Of a DNA stretch of 64,000 nucleotides, positions 1-8,521 are shown in pieces; within the stretch, counting starts at the first letter, position 1; each line of letters opens with the position of its first letter. The notes under the pieces were generated by a model. That model searched no databases. It was not told the origin of the DNA and was given only the letters and a program-made list of their open reading frames with translations. Origin of the DNA: Promicromonospora sp. AC04 (GTDB taxonomy: Bacteria > Actinomycetota > Actinomycetes > Actinomycetales > Cellulomonadaceae); the NCBI RefSeq assembly GCF_003058225.1, contig NZ_QBUG01000007.1, positions 341,043 through 405,042 on the forward strand, in the 5' to 3' direction. The translations under genes and the position numbers were made by a program.

Positions 1-160
1 GGGCGAGCCGGGTCTTGCCCACGCCGCGCGGGCCACTGACCAGCCGGACCGCGACGGGCTCGGGCCCGGTGCACCACTCGGCGAGCGACGCCTGCTCGGC
101 GGCCCGTCCGACGAACGGCACGACGCGCCGTTCCGGAGCGAGCAGGCGCCCGGGCGACAT
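1..160 (-). CDS. Partial P-loop ATPase or regulator, N-terminus only
   Basis: Only the first 53 or so codons are present; the gene runs off the left edge. Translation from the ATG at 160 gives a short basic leader, then a segment of the kind seen at the start of AAA/LuxR/SARP-type ATPase regulators (VGRAAEQASL), followed by a Walker A motif GPRGVGKT near residue 45. An in-frame GTG at 169 is another possible start. The layout (short leader, VGR motif, then P-loop) is common in large ATP-binding transcriptional regulators and STAND ATPases, but nothing further can be said without the rest of the gene. Confidence 0.6.
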   Translation of the reverse strand, partial: MSPGRLLAPERRVVPFVGRAAEQASLAEWCTGPEPVAVRLVSGPRGVGKTRLA

Positions 161-266
161 CGTGAGCACAGGCGTCGTGCGGGGGCGTGACGACAACGTG
201 GACACGATGTCAGTGAACCCCAATCCCGCCCGTACCGGTTATCACACCCCAACAGGCCGCCGAGGC

Positions 267-2471
267 TCATCTCATGGTGCGGCTCAGCCGTTCCTGCTCC
301 TCGGCGAGGATCGTGCGCGAGAGCGAGGTCTCGGACGGCGCTGCGACGTCGACGGCCGACGGGGAGGCGTCGGTGATCTCGGACTGCCGGGCGAACTCCT
401 CGAACAGTGCCGCCTTGGACCCGAGGATCTCCATCATCCGCTGGTCCACGGACTGCTCGACCAGGAGCCGGTGCACCTGGACGGTGCGGGTCTGACCCAT
501 CCGGTGCGCCCGCGCGACGGCTTGCGCCTCGATCGTGGGCTTGACCTGGGGCTCGCAGAAGACGACGACGCTCGCGGCCTGCACGTTGAGCCCTACTCCC
601 CCGGCGGTGATCTGGCTGACCAGCACCGACGGCCCGCCGGACTCGGACAGGGCGTCCACCATGGCCTGCCGCTCGGGCACGGGCACCGACCCGGTCAGGG
701 GCCCGACGGCGAGATCGCCGAGCAGGTCCATCACCTGCTCCAGGACCGACAGGAAGTAGGAGAAGACGATGACCCGGCGGCCGCCGTCGACCGCCTCGGT
801 GACGAGCTCGCGCAGGCGGACCAGCTTGGCCGACTCGTCGGGCGCGGACACTGCGAACGCGGCCCGGCGCATCGCCATGAAGTTCCCGGCGAGCACGGCG
901 TCGCGGTAGGCGGCGCCGTCGACCGGGCCGAACTGCTCCCACTCCTCGACCTGCACCATCTCGGGCAGCTCGGTGAGCACGTCCTCCTGGTTGCGGCGCA
1001 GGTAGGCGGGCGCGACGATCCGGCGAAAGGCCCTGGCCCCGGACAGGTCCGCGTTCGGGTCGAGCTGACCCGCCACCTCGGGCTGCAGATAACCCACCAT
1101 GTTCTTGAACTCGGCGACCTTGTTCTCCATCGGTGTGCCGGACAGGAACAGGACGCGGTCGGACCGGTCGGCCCAGCGCCGCACCTCGCGGCCGCGGAGG
1201 GTCTCGGGGTTCTTCACGTAGTGCGCCTCGTCCACGACCATGAGCGCGGGCCGCAGGTCGTACGGCAGGTCGAGCCTTCCGAGCACCTCGAACGTCGTGA
1301 TGGCGACGCCGCCGGTCTCCAGCCAGCCCGCCGCCGCCTGCTCCCGGTCGTTGCCGTGCATCACCACGGCCGTCAGGTCGGAGTGCTGCTCCACCTCACG
1401 CTTCCAGTTCGTGACTACGCTCGCCGGGCACACCACCAGCACGTGTGTGCTGCCCGTCGCCACGAGGTGCGCGGCCACCGCTATGGACTGCATGGTCTTG
1501 CCCAGGCCCATCTCGTCGCCGAGGATCGTGCGCCGCTGCACCAGCGCGTACTTCGCGCCGAACTGCTGGTACCCGCGCAGGTTCGCGCGCAGCAGGGTCC
1601 GGTCCAGCGGCTGCGCCTCTACCCGCCGCACGACGTCGGCGGGCAGGCCGCCCTCGGCGGCCTCGTGGTCGTCGCCCAGGTCCACGACCTGCGACAACAG
1701 TCCGTAGTACTCGGCGGACCGCGCCTCGAAGTCCGCCCACACCTCGCCGCCCTCCGGCGGCTGCCCGACGGCGGCACGCACCGCGCGCGCATCGTCCGTC
1801 AGCCGCGCGGAGCTCACCTGGTCCGCGAGCGCCGAGACGGCCCGGAACGCAGCGGTCCTGCGGTCGGCGGGGGCGACCAGACGCCGCCAGACGCTGGTGG
1901 CGGCCCGCGCGGGCTCGAGGTGCCCGGGCACGACGTCGGACACGCGGCGCGCCTCGTCGAGGTGCCGGTGCCGGGCGTCGGTGGCGAGCCCGAACGCGTA
2001 CAGGGACTGGACGAGCACGGTGGCGTACGGGTCGTCGGGGTCGACGTCGATGCGGAACCGCAGCTCGGCGTCGACCTCGTCGGCGAGCTCGCGGGCGGCG
2101 GACGTGGCGAGCTTCGCGGTGCCGGCGCCGATGCCCGCTTCGACGAGCCGGTCGGTGCCCGCGACGAGCACCTGGGTGACGTGCTTGAACCCGGCCTTCT
2201 CCAGGACGGCGACGCGCAGCTTCTTGCGCCGCTCCTCCAGGGCCGTGACGCCGACGGTGCGCAGGTCGGCGTGGACACGTACCTCGCGGGTGGCGGTGTA
2301 GGCGTCGCGGACCCGCTCACGCAGGCCGACGTCGGCCGTGGTGAGGAGGCGGGCGTCGTCGAGCAGCGCCTGGGCCTGCTCCACGACGCGGCGCGCCGCG
2401 CGGGCCTTCCACGGCCGGGGCGAGCCGGCGGGGGCGTCTGCTGGGCTGGGGAGGGTGGTCTGCTCGGTCAT
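267..2471 (-). CDS. SNF2-family DEAD/DEAH helicase
   Basis: A 734-residue SNF2/Rad54-like ATPase. The N-terminal 300 or so residues form a helical region without a motif I recognise. Walker A (DEMGLGKT) lies near residue 315, the DEAH box (MVVDEAHYVKNP) near 410, and motif III (SGTPMENK) follows. The C-terminal RecA lobe carries the typical motif VI (QAVARAHRMGQ) near residue 650. Such proteins translocate on double-stranded DNA or remodel protein-DNA complexes. The ATG at 2471 is chosen because the reading frame above it has no family similarity and overlaps the promoter space of the divergent flavoprotein gene. The specific substrate cannot be inferred. Confidence 0.9.
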   Translation of the reverse strand: MTEQTTLPSPADAPAGSPRPWKARAARRVVEQAQALLDDARLLTTADVGLRERVRDAYTATREVRVHADLRTVGVTALEERRKKLRVAVLEKAGFKHVTQVLVAGTDRLVEAGIGAGTAKLATSAARELADEVDAELRFRIDVDPDDPYATVLVQSLYAFGLATDARHRHLDEARRVSDVVPGHLEPARAATSVWRRLVAPADRRTAAFRAVSALADQVSSARLTDDARAVRAAVGQPPEGGEVWADFEARSAEYYGLLSQVVDLGDDHEAAEGGLPADVVRRVEAQPLDRTLLRANLRGYQQFGAKYALVQRRTILGDEMGLGKTMQSIAVAAHLVATGSTHVLVVCPASVVTNWKREVEQHSDLTAVVMHGNDREQAAAGWLETGGVAITTFEVLGRLDLPYDLRPALMVVDEAHYVKNPETLRGREVRRWADRSDRVLFLSGTPMENKVAEFKNMVGYLQPEVAGQLDPNADLSGARAFRRIVAPAYLRRNQEDVLTELPEMVQVEEWEQFGPVDGAAYRDAVLAGNFMAMRRAAFAVSAPDESAKLVRLRELVTEAVDGGRRVIVFSYFLSVLEQVMDLLGDLAVGPLTGSVPVPERQAMVDALSESGGPSVLVSQITAGGVGLNVQAASVVVFCEPQVKPTIEAQAVARAHRMGQTRTVQVHRLLVEQSVDQRMMEILGSKAALFEEFARQSEITDASPSAVDVAAPSETSLSRTILAEEQERLSRTMR

Positions 2472-2567
2472 GGCGCTGCGAGCGTACCCGGATGGTCTGA
2501 CATGCCCCATTCGCGGGCTACGCGCCGGCACTGGTCGCGGGCGGCGCGCCCGGCCTATGTTGAGCCC

Positions 2568-3236
2568 ATGACCAATCAGCCGAGCAACCAGCTGACCAGC
2601 CCGCCGAGCAGGTTCGGCGGGACTCCCGTCACCAGCGTCGAGGAGCTCCGCGAGATCATCCCGCCGCCCCTCGGCCCGGCAGCGGGCAAGGTACGCACCG
2701 CGCTGCACGACCTCGACCGGCAGTGGCTCGCGGCGTCGCCGCTGTGCCTGGTCGCGACGTCGGACGTCGCCGGCAACGTCGACGTCTCCCCCAAGGGCGA
2801 CCCGGCGGGCTCGCTGGTCCGCGTGCTCGACGAGCACACCATCGCGATCCCGGAGCGACCCGGCAACCGCCGCACCGACGGGTTCCTCAACGTGCTGGCC
2901 AACCCACACGTGGGGCTCATCTTCGTGATCCCCGGGCGCGGGGACACGCTGCGGATCAACGGCTCGGCTCGCCTCGTGCGCGACGCGCCGTACCTCGCGG
3001 AGCTTCAGGTGCGCCGCAACCTCCCGGTGCTCGCGCTGGAGGTCGACATCGACGAGGTCTTCCACCACTGCTCGAAGGCGTTCCTGCGCTCCAAGACGTG
3101 GGACCCGGACACGTGGGGCCAGGAGCCGGTGCCCCGCCGCGCCGTCATCGCCCACACCCTGGAGCGGCAGGACCAGACGCTCGAGGAGGTCGAGGCGCAC
3201 TACGGACCGAAGTACGCCGAGACCATCTACGGCTGA
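2568..3236 (+). CDS. PPOX-class FMN-dependent flavoprotein
   Basis: A 222-residue protein of the pyridoxamine 5'-phosphate oxidase split-barrel fold, closest in layout to the DR_2398/MSMEG_1061 type. Visible signatures are the strand motif LVATSDVAGNVDVSPKGDP, the IPERPGNRRTDGF loop that contacts FMN phosphate in this fold, and the C-terminal HHCSKAFLRSKTW segment typical of the group. Members bind FMN or F420 and reduce or oxidise small substrates; the substrate here is unknown. It is transcribed divergently from the SNF2 helicase gene. The ATG at 2568 places the conserved start of the domain about 35 residues in. Confidence 0.85.
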   Translation: MTNQPSNQLTSPPSRFGGTPVTSVEELREIIPPPLGPAAGKVRTALHDLDRQWLAASPLCLVATSDVAGNVDVSPKGDPAGSLVRVLDEHTIAIPERPGNRRTDGFLNVLANPHVGLIFVIPGRGDTLRINGSARLVRDAPYLAELQVRRNLPVLALEVDIDEVFHHCSKAFLRSKTWDPDTWGQEPVPRRAVIAHTLERQDQTLEEVEAHYGPKYAETIYG

Positions 3237-3240
3237 CGAG

Positions 3241-3906
3241 CTACGGCTCGGGATCCATCTTCAGCAGCGCTCGGACCGGGGCCACACCCGTCAAGCTGAC
3301 GTCGAGGCGGTGCGCCTCCGGCCGCGCCGCCCACGCGTCGCGCGGCATGCGGTACCGGTTCTCGGCGGCGGCCTCGCCCTGCCGCTCCTGCAGGACGACG
3401 CCGTTCGGCGCGTAGCCCAGCGACCGCGTCACCCCGTTGGACTCGGGGTTGTCGTCGAACGCCTCGGTCGTCGCGTCGGCGGCGTCGAACCCGTCGAAGA
3501 GCAGGTGCAGGGCCATCAGCCGCATGCGTTTGCCGATGCCCTCGCCGTGGTGCGCCAGGGCGAGCCAGGAGCCGGTCCCCGCCGAGCGAGTCACTGGAAA
3601 GTTCTTGGCGCCGACGCTCTGGACGCCGACCGGTTCGCCGTCGCGGAACACCGCGAGCTCCAGCGCCCAGGACTCCGGCGACACATTGCCGCGCGACGAC
3701 CAGTGGTACTGCAGGAGACCGCGGCGCACCTCGTCCGGCTCACCGACGTTCCACGGGACGAGGAACGGACGCCGCTCGGGCGGATGGATGCCGGCCACGG
3801 CGACGTCGGCCAGACGGGCGAGTTCTGCGTCGTCGGGAAGGCGCAGCTCGAGGTCGCCGCAGGCGACCCGGAGCCCGAACGGCGGGAACATGTCGGCAAG
3901 ATCCAT
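3241..3906 (-). CDS. GNAT-family N-acetyltransferase
   Basis: A 221-residue RimJ/RimL-like acetyltransferase. The acetyl-CoA pocket is seen as the GSWLALAHHGEGIGKRMRL stretch, followed by the DDNPESNGVTRSLGYAPNG segment typical of this subgroup (N-x-x-S then a GY/F motif). The stop lies four bases from the stop of the convergent flavoprotein gene. The ATG at 3906 is preferred over one at 3942 because the family core begins a few residues later. The substrate is unknown. A second, broken copy of part of this gene lies 610 bases away (see 4001-4045). Confidence 0.85.
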   Translation of the reverse strand: MDLADMFPPFGLRVACGDLELRLPDDAELARLADVAVAGIHPPERRPFLVPWNVGEPDEVRRGLLQYHWSSRGNVSPESWALELAVFRDGEPVGVQSVGAKNFPVTRSAGTGSWLALAHHGEGIGKRMRLMALHLLFDGFDAADATTEAFDDNPESNGVTRSLGYAPNGVVLQERQGEAAAENRYRMPRDAWAARPEAHRLDVSLTGVAPVRALLKMDPEP

Positions 3907-3974
3907 CGTCAGACCGTTCCAGGCGCCGCCCGGTGCGAGCAACCTGAAATCCCCCGGCTCGGACGGCGGAACCG

Positions 3975-4062
3975 GGAGCCGCCCGCGAGCAGGAGATCTC
4001 GAGGACCATGCCGTTCGGCGCGCAGCCCAGCGACCGCGTCACCCCCGGTCGAGGAGCACTGC
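3975..4062 (-). pseudogene. Relic of a second GNAT acetyltransferase gene
   Basis: Bases 4001-4045 match 3391-3435 of the neighbouring GNAT gene at 41 of 45 positions with a constant offset of 610 bases. On the minus strand they encode GVTRSLGCAPNGMVL, against GVTRSLGYAPNGVVL in the intact gene. Neither side of the match continues as a GNAT gene: cydC ends at 4065 immediately upstream, and the downstream side loses similarity. This is best read as a leftover of a duplicated or exchanged acetyltransferase gene at the edge of the cyd block. The outer limits are approximate. Confidence 0.6.
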
Positions 4063-4064
4063 CG

Positions 4065-5603
4065 TCAGTCGAGGCAGAGCTCGATGACTCCCGGCGTCGA
4101 ACGCCACGTGCTCGGGAGCGAGTGCATCGCGAGGATGACGAAGGTCTTGCTCTGTCCGCGCAGGAGATCCAGCACTCGTGCGCCAGTGGCTTCATCAAGC
4201 GCTGCGGTCGGCTCGTCGACCAGGAGGATGTCCGGGCACGCGGCGAGCGCTCGCGCGATGGCCAGCCGATGCGCCTCTCCTCCGGAGAGCTGGCGACCGC
4301 CGATGCCAACCGTCGTTCCGGGCTCGATGCCCGCCTCGACGAGATGAACCGATTCCAGGTGCGAACGGATGCCCGTGTCGGTCAGCTCGGGATCACTCAG
4401 TCGCAGGTTGTCAGCGACCGTCCCCGAGAAGATGTACTCGTCCGCGGCCACCAGAACCCTCCGAAGGAGCCGCCTGGCGTGTGGGTCCTCGGCTCCGGAC
4501 GCGAGGGCACGGAGCAACGTGCTCTTGCCCGCTCCGGAACGACCTGTGACGACCAGGACGTCACCACGTCGGGCCTCCCCCCGGACTGCGCGCGCCGAGC
4601 GGAACGGCATGGCAGGCAGCGCGTATCCGTCGAACGTGATGCGTGCGCCATCCAGACGGACCGCGAGCGGACTGACGAGCGCTGTCCCCGCATCCGCCCG
4701 GACCAGTCGACTGCGTGCGGACGCCCCGTCGCCGCGCGCCTCGATTCCCGCCCGGAGCTGAGACAGCGTCCCCATCGTCCCGATCGCCCCCAGCGCGACG
4801 AGCGCGATGGCCGGCCCGCTCATCTCCCTCGACACGCATGCCGCGAGCACCGCGACGACCGTGACCAGGATCATCAGGTCGGCCAGGGCGTGTCTTGACG
4901 ACCGCCTGGACCGGCGAAGGAAGCGCTCGGCTTCGAGCCTGGTGACTCGTGCCCGGAGACGATCGGTCAGTACGTCCACGGCTCCGATCGAGACCATCTC
5001 GTCCCAGGAGTCGACGACGGTCACGACCTCCGTTCGAACCCGCCGACGCGCGTCCTCCTCGTCCCCGTCGCGCGCTGCTCGAACGCCGAGGACAGTGATC
5101 GTGAGCGTGAGGACGTACCCGGTGAGCAGGATGAGACCGGCGGCCGGTGAGCCCGCGACCATCACGACAAGAGCGGTGGCGATCAGTGTGCACACGCCGG
5201 AGACGATCGGGCCGGTTCCCCGGACCAGATCCATCCCGGCACTGTCGGCGTCGGCCATTGCCTTGTCGAGAGAAGCACCCGACCAGGCGTCGACCTCCGT
5301 ACTCGACATGGTGCCCATCCGCGAGAAGAACGCGAGTCGCTGTTCGGTCACGCGGCCCAGCGCAGCCCGGTGCAGCATCAGGCGTTGCCCGTACCCGGCG
5401 GCGACCCGGCCGAGCGCGAGGGCACGTAGGCCTCCGCTCGGCGCCAGGTACGAGAAGGTGCTGAACGCCGTCGCCCCCGCGATCGCGCAAGCGGTGACGA
5501 ACCAGCCGGAGTATGCGATCAGCCCGTTGGAGCAGACCTCGGCGAGCGCGGCCACGGCAAGGCCCACCGGGGCTGTGAAGCGATCACGTCGACGCCAGTC
5601 CAT
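4065..5603 (-). CDS. cydC: ABC transporter CydC, needed for cytochrome bd assembly
   Basis: A 512-residue half-transporter with an N-terminal six-helix membrane domain (opening with the SGWFVTACAIAG helix typical of CydC) and a C-terminal nucleotide-binding domain: Walker A VTGRSGAGKST, signature LSGGEAHRLAIARAL and Walker B ILLVDEPTAAL. With CydD it forms the heterodimeric exporter, proposed to move heme or thiols, required to mature cytochrome bd. It is the last gene of the cyd unit. The ATG at 5603 sits 8 bases behind a GAGG; a GTG at 5609 overlaps the cydD stop as GTGA and is an equally possible start. Confidence 0.9.
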   Translation of the reverse strand: MDWRRRDRFTAPVGLAVAALAEVCSNGLIAYSGWFVTACAIAGATAFSTFSYLAPSGGLRALALGRVAAGYGQRLMLHRAALGRVTEQRLAFFSRMGTMSSTEVDAWSGASLDKAMADADSAGMDLVRGTGPIVSGVCTLIATALVVMVAGSPAAGLILLTGYVLTLTITVLGVRAARDGDEEDARRRVRTEVVTVVDSWDEMVSIGAVDVLTDRLRARVTRLEAERFLRRSRRSSRHALADLMILVTVVAVLAACVSREMSGPAIALVALGAIGTMGTLSQLRAGIEARGDGASARSRLVRADAGTALVSPLAVRLDGARITFDGYALPAMPFRSARAVRGEARRGDVLVVTGRSGAGKSTLLRALASGAEDPHARRLLRRVLVAADEYIFSGTVADNLRLSDPELTDTGIRSHLESVHLVEAGIEPGTTVGIGGRQLSGGEAHRLAIARALAACPDILLVDEPTAALDEATGARVLDLLRGQSKTFVILAMHSLPSTWRSTPGVIELCLD

Positions 5604-5605
5604 CG

Positions 5606-7267
5606 TCACGCCCTCACCCTCGCGAAGGACTTGAGCATTCCGTCCTCGACCAGGTACGTGTTCTCGGCAGCGCGGACGACGCTGTCCGAGTGCGTCGCCA
5701 CGATGACGGTTCGACCCTGCGTAGCGCGGCGGAGGGCTTCGATGACGCACCGCTCCGACTCCTCGTCGAGGTGCGCCGTCGGCTCGTCGAGAATCCACAG
5801 CGGCGCGTCCTGGAGCACGGCGCGTGCGATCGCCACCCTGCGGGCTTCTCCTGTCGAAAGGCCGTGACCGTGCTCGCCGAGGATGGTGTCGAGGCCGTCC
5901 GTCAGTCGGGTGATCACCGGCTCCAGCCCCGAGACCCGGATGGCGTGGTCGATCTCGCCCTGGCCGGCCCGCGGGGCAGCGATAGTGATGTTCTCGCGGA
6001 TCGAGCCGTCCACGATCACGGTGGCCTGACCGAGCCAGACGTGGACACCGGGCCGCGGGTCGACGGCCGTGTCGCCGAACTGCCACTGCACCGACCCGCC
6101 TGTCGGAGCCTTCGTGCCTGCGATGAGCGAGAGGGTGGTGCTCTTGCCGCTTCCCGACGCTCCGACGATGGCGGACCAGGTGCCCCCGGCAAAGGTGACG
6201 TCGCCCGCGACGACGTCGCTCGGTGCGTTCGGGTAGCGAAAGGTCACCGCGCGCAGCCGGACCTCAGGCGCCCCCGATACGGACGCTCGACGCGGCGTGC
6301 GCGGTAGTGCGTCCTCGTTGTCGGCCGAGTACCTGGCGAGCACCCGCGCTGCGGCCTCCGCGCCCTCCTTGTCATGGAAGCTTGCCGCCAGTGTCCGCAT
6401 CGGCGTGAAGTACATCGGGCAGGCGAGCAGGATCAGGAGCCCGGAGAACAGGCTCAACGGCTGCGAGAACCCGACATGCACGTAGCCCAGCAGCGTCTCG
6501 CCGATATACGTGGCATTGACCGCGATCGAGAACGTGATGACCACGTCCATGCCGAGTCCGGAGAGGAACGCCCGCCGGAGGACACCCATCGTCGATCTCT
6601 CGAGCTCGTCGGACGCGTGCTCGACCACGTGTCGTCGTCGAGCGACCGCGCCGAGGGTCCTCAGCGTGCTCATGCCGCGGAAGCTGTCGAGAACGGTCGC
6701 GCTCAGCCGTTCCGCGGCCTGCTGCCGTTCGTCCATGCCGTCCCGAGCAAAGAGACCGGCCAGACGCAGGTTGAGCGGCAGGAGTGCTGACGACAGCGCC
6801 AGCACGATCGCCGCCGGCCAGTGGAGCACGGCGGTGAGCAGGAGGACCAGCAGCATCTCCGCCGGTGCCGACCGTCGTAGCGGGCCGATCGAGGCGTGGT
6901 AGCCGGCGATGTCGTCGACCAGGTCCACCATTGCCAGGGATGCGTCCGAGGCGGCCACGGTCGTTCGCCGGGCGTCACGTGGCAGCAGCGTCGTACTGAG
7001 CCGGGACCGGACGCCGTCGGCGACCTCCCGGCGGCCGAGGTCTCGGAAGTGCTCGACTCCGCGGTCGGCGAGGACGACCAGCAGCGCCCCGACGGCGAGG
7101 ACGAGGATGCCCCGGAACGCTTCGTCGGGCGAGCGGGCGACGACCGCGGTGACGACGAGCGCGACTCCGGCCCAGCGGGCCAGCGCGGCGACCGACGACG
7201 CGACTCGCAACGACGCGCTCGCCCGGAAGAGCCGCCGAGCCGCGCCGCCGACGTCGGCGTCAGTCAT
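5606..7267 (-). CDS. cydD: ABC transporter CydD, needed for cytochrome bd assembly
   Basis: A 553-residue half-transporter: membrane helices in the first 300 residues, then an ATPase domain with Walker A VGASGSGKST, signature LSTGEARRVAIARAV (threonine in place of the usual second glycine region) and Walker B LWILDEPTAHL. It is the partner of CydC. The ATG at 7267 overlaps the stop of the preceding small membrane protein gene by eight bases, which supports coupled translation; another ATG at 7288 would add seven residues. Placement directly after cydAB and before cydC identifies this as CydD rather than a general exporter. Confidence 0.9.
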   Translation of the reverse strand: MTDADVGGAARRLFRASASLRVASSVAALARWAGVALVVTAVVARSPDEAFRGILVLAVGALLVVLADRGVEHFRDLGRREVADGVRSRLSTTLLPRDARRTTVAASDASLAMVDLVDDIAGYHASIGPLRRSAPAEMLLVLLLTAVLHWPAAIVLALSSALLPLNLRLAGLFARDGMDERQQAAERLSATVLDSFRGMSTLRTLGAVARRRHVVEHASDELERSTMGVLRRAFLSGLGMDVVITFSIAVNATYIGETLLGYVHVGFSQPLSLFSGLLILLACPMYFTPMRTLAASFHDKEGAEAAARVLARYSADNEDALPRTPRRASVSGAPEVRLRAVTFRYPNAPSDVVAGDVTFAGGTWSAIVGASGSGKSTTLSLIAGTKAPTGGSVQWQFGDTAVDPRPGVHVWLGQATVIVDGSIRENITIAAPRAGQGEIDHAIRVSGLEPVITRLTDGLDTILGEHGHGLSTGEARRVAIARAVLQDAPLWILDEPTAHLDEESERCVIEALRRATQGRTVIVATHSDSVVRAAENTYLVEDGMLKSFARVRA

Positions 7268-7505
7268 CACCACGGTGCCGGCGTTCATCGACTATCCAGG
7301 CGACGCCGGCAGCGATGCAGAGCGCCACCATGCCCGCCGTCGTCAGGAGGTACGAGTGGTACTGCGGGTAGCCGCCGAGCATGCCCTGAGATACGCAGTA
7401 CGCGACGATGCCGAGAACCGTGTAACCGACCGCCTTCCCTGTCGTCAGGATCGCCGACGTGATCCTCCTGGCTGCGGTGTCGTCAGGGTGTGGCTTCGTG
7501 CTCAT
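7260..7505 (-). CDS. Small two-helix membrane protein inside the cyd operon
   Basis: An 81-residue protein with two likely membrane helices (about residues 25-43 and 52-72), a charged basic N-terminus and a charged tail (DERRHRGDD). Its ATG overlaps the cydB stop as ATGA and its own stop overlaps the cydD start, so it is embedded in the translational chain. I do not recognise a family. Small membrane subunits are known for other bd oxidases (CydX/CydH in E. coli, CydS in Geobacillus) but these are single-helix and 30-40 residues long. A role as bd-oxidase accessory or assembly protein is inference from position only. Confidence 0.75.
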   Translation of the reverse strand: MSTKPHPDDTAARRITSAILTTGKAVGYTVLGIVAYCVSQGMLGGYPQYHSYLLTTAGMVALCIAAGVAWIVDERRHRGDD

Positions 7506-8521
7506 CGGCGTCGTCCCTCCAGGCTCGGTCGGGTGCTCGGTCCCTCGTCGGGGAGGTGACCGTGCCGTACCGCCTTCTCCCGGAAGACGTGGTGGGCGAA
7601 CAGGTTGTAGCCCAGTACGAGCGGGATGTTCAGTCCGACTCCGACGAGCAGGAACGTCATGGTGGCGTGCGGGCCGGCCGCCGAAGCGAGGTCGAACCCG
7701 GCGCCCACCATCGGGTACCTACCGGCGAGCAAGGCCAGGACGCCGGCGACGACGGCAACCGCGAGCGCTGTGGCGGGCAGCTTCTCCGCTGCGGCGCTTC
7801 TGGTCGCCGTTCCGAACGCGACCAGTGCGGTGACGACCCCTGCGGCGGCGAACAGGAGGAATCCGGTGAACGCCCCGACTCGGGCAGAGGTTGTCAGGTT
7901 CAGCGGAGCCGCAGTCGCCTGCATCGCCGAGACCACGACGACGAACAGGAGAACACCTGCGATCAGGCTCGTTCGCCCGCGGGCGGCGGCGGCAGCCTGG
8001 AGCTCACCGGTGAACTTCCGCACCACGTGCGCGTACCCGGCAGCGGTGTACGCGAGGGCAAGAAGGACCGCGCAGAGCACCGCGAACCAGGCCGCGTACC
8101 CGCCTCTCGCCTCGACCGGGGAGGCGAGAGCCCCCAGCGCGAACCCCTGCGCGCCGGCGGCGACGAGCGAGGCCCAGCCGAAGGCGCTCACCCAGCCCGA
8201 CGACTCGGGGACCTGCGACGCCATCTCGACGGAGACACCGCGCACGATCAGGCCGAACAGCATGACGACGAGCGGAACGTACAGGTGCGGCAGGAGCGTG
8301 CCGAACGCGGTGGGAAAGCCTGCCCAGAGGGAGACGCCCAGCAGGATCAGCCAGGTCTCGTTCCCGTCCCAGGCGACGGCGACCTCTTCGAGCATGGCCC
8401 GACGACGGTCCGGGCGGCGCTCGACGAGTGAGGCCATGCCGACGCCGAGGTCGTACCCGTCCAGAACCACATACATGAGGAAGGAGAGCAGGACGACGCA
8501 GAACCAGAGCGTGGGCATCAT
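7502..8521 (-). CDS. cydB: Cytochrome bd oxidase subunit II
   Basis: A 339-residue polytopic protein with the CydB N-terminal signature (FLMYVVLDGYDLGVGMASL) and the following WDGNETWLILLGVSLWAGFPTAFG segment, diagnostic for the family. It pairs with CydA in the quinol oxidase of the cytoplasmic membrane. Its start codon overlaps the cydA stop as ATGA and its stop overlaps the start of the small membrane protein gene. A second ATG lies directly after the first, so the exact first residue is ambiguous by one codon. Confidence 0.95.
   Translation of the reverse strand: MMPTLWFCVVLLSFLMYVVLDGYDLGVGMASLVERRPDRRRAMLEEVAVAWDGNETWLILLGVSLWAGFPTAFGTLLPHLYVPLVVMLFGLIVRGVSVEMASQVPESSGWVSAFGWASLVAAGAQGFALGALASPVEARGGYAAWFAVLCAVLLALAYTAAGYAHVVRKFTGELQAAAAARGRTSLIAGVLLFVVVVSAMQATAAPLNLTTSARVGAFTGFLLFAAAGVVTALVAFGTATRSAAAEKLPATALAVAVVAGVLALLAGRYPMVGAGFDLASAAGPHATMTFLLVGVGLNIPLVLGYNLFAHHVFREKAVRHGHLPDEGPSTRPSLEGRRR

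Noticed and set aside
15..2567. Extension of the flavoprotein frame to the left edge of the window
   Set aside because: The part before 2568 is antisense to the SNF2 helicase gene and has no family similarity.
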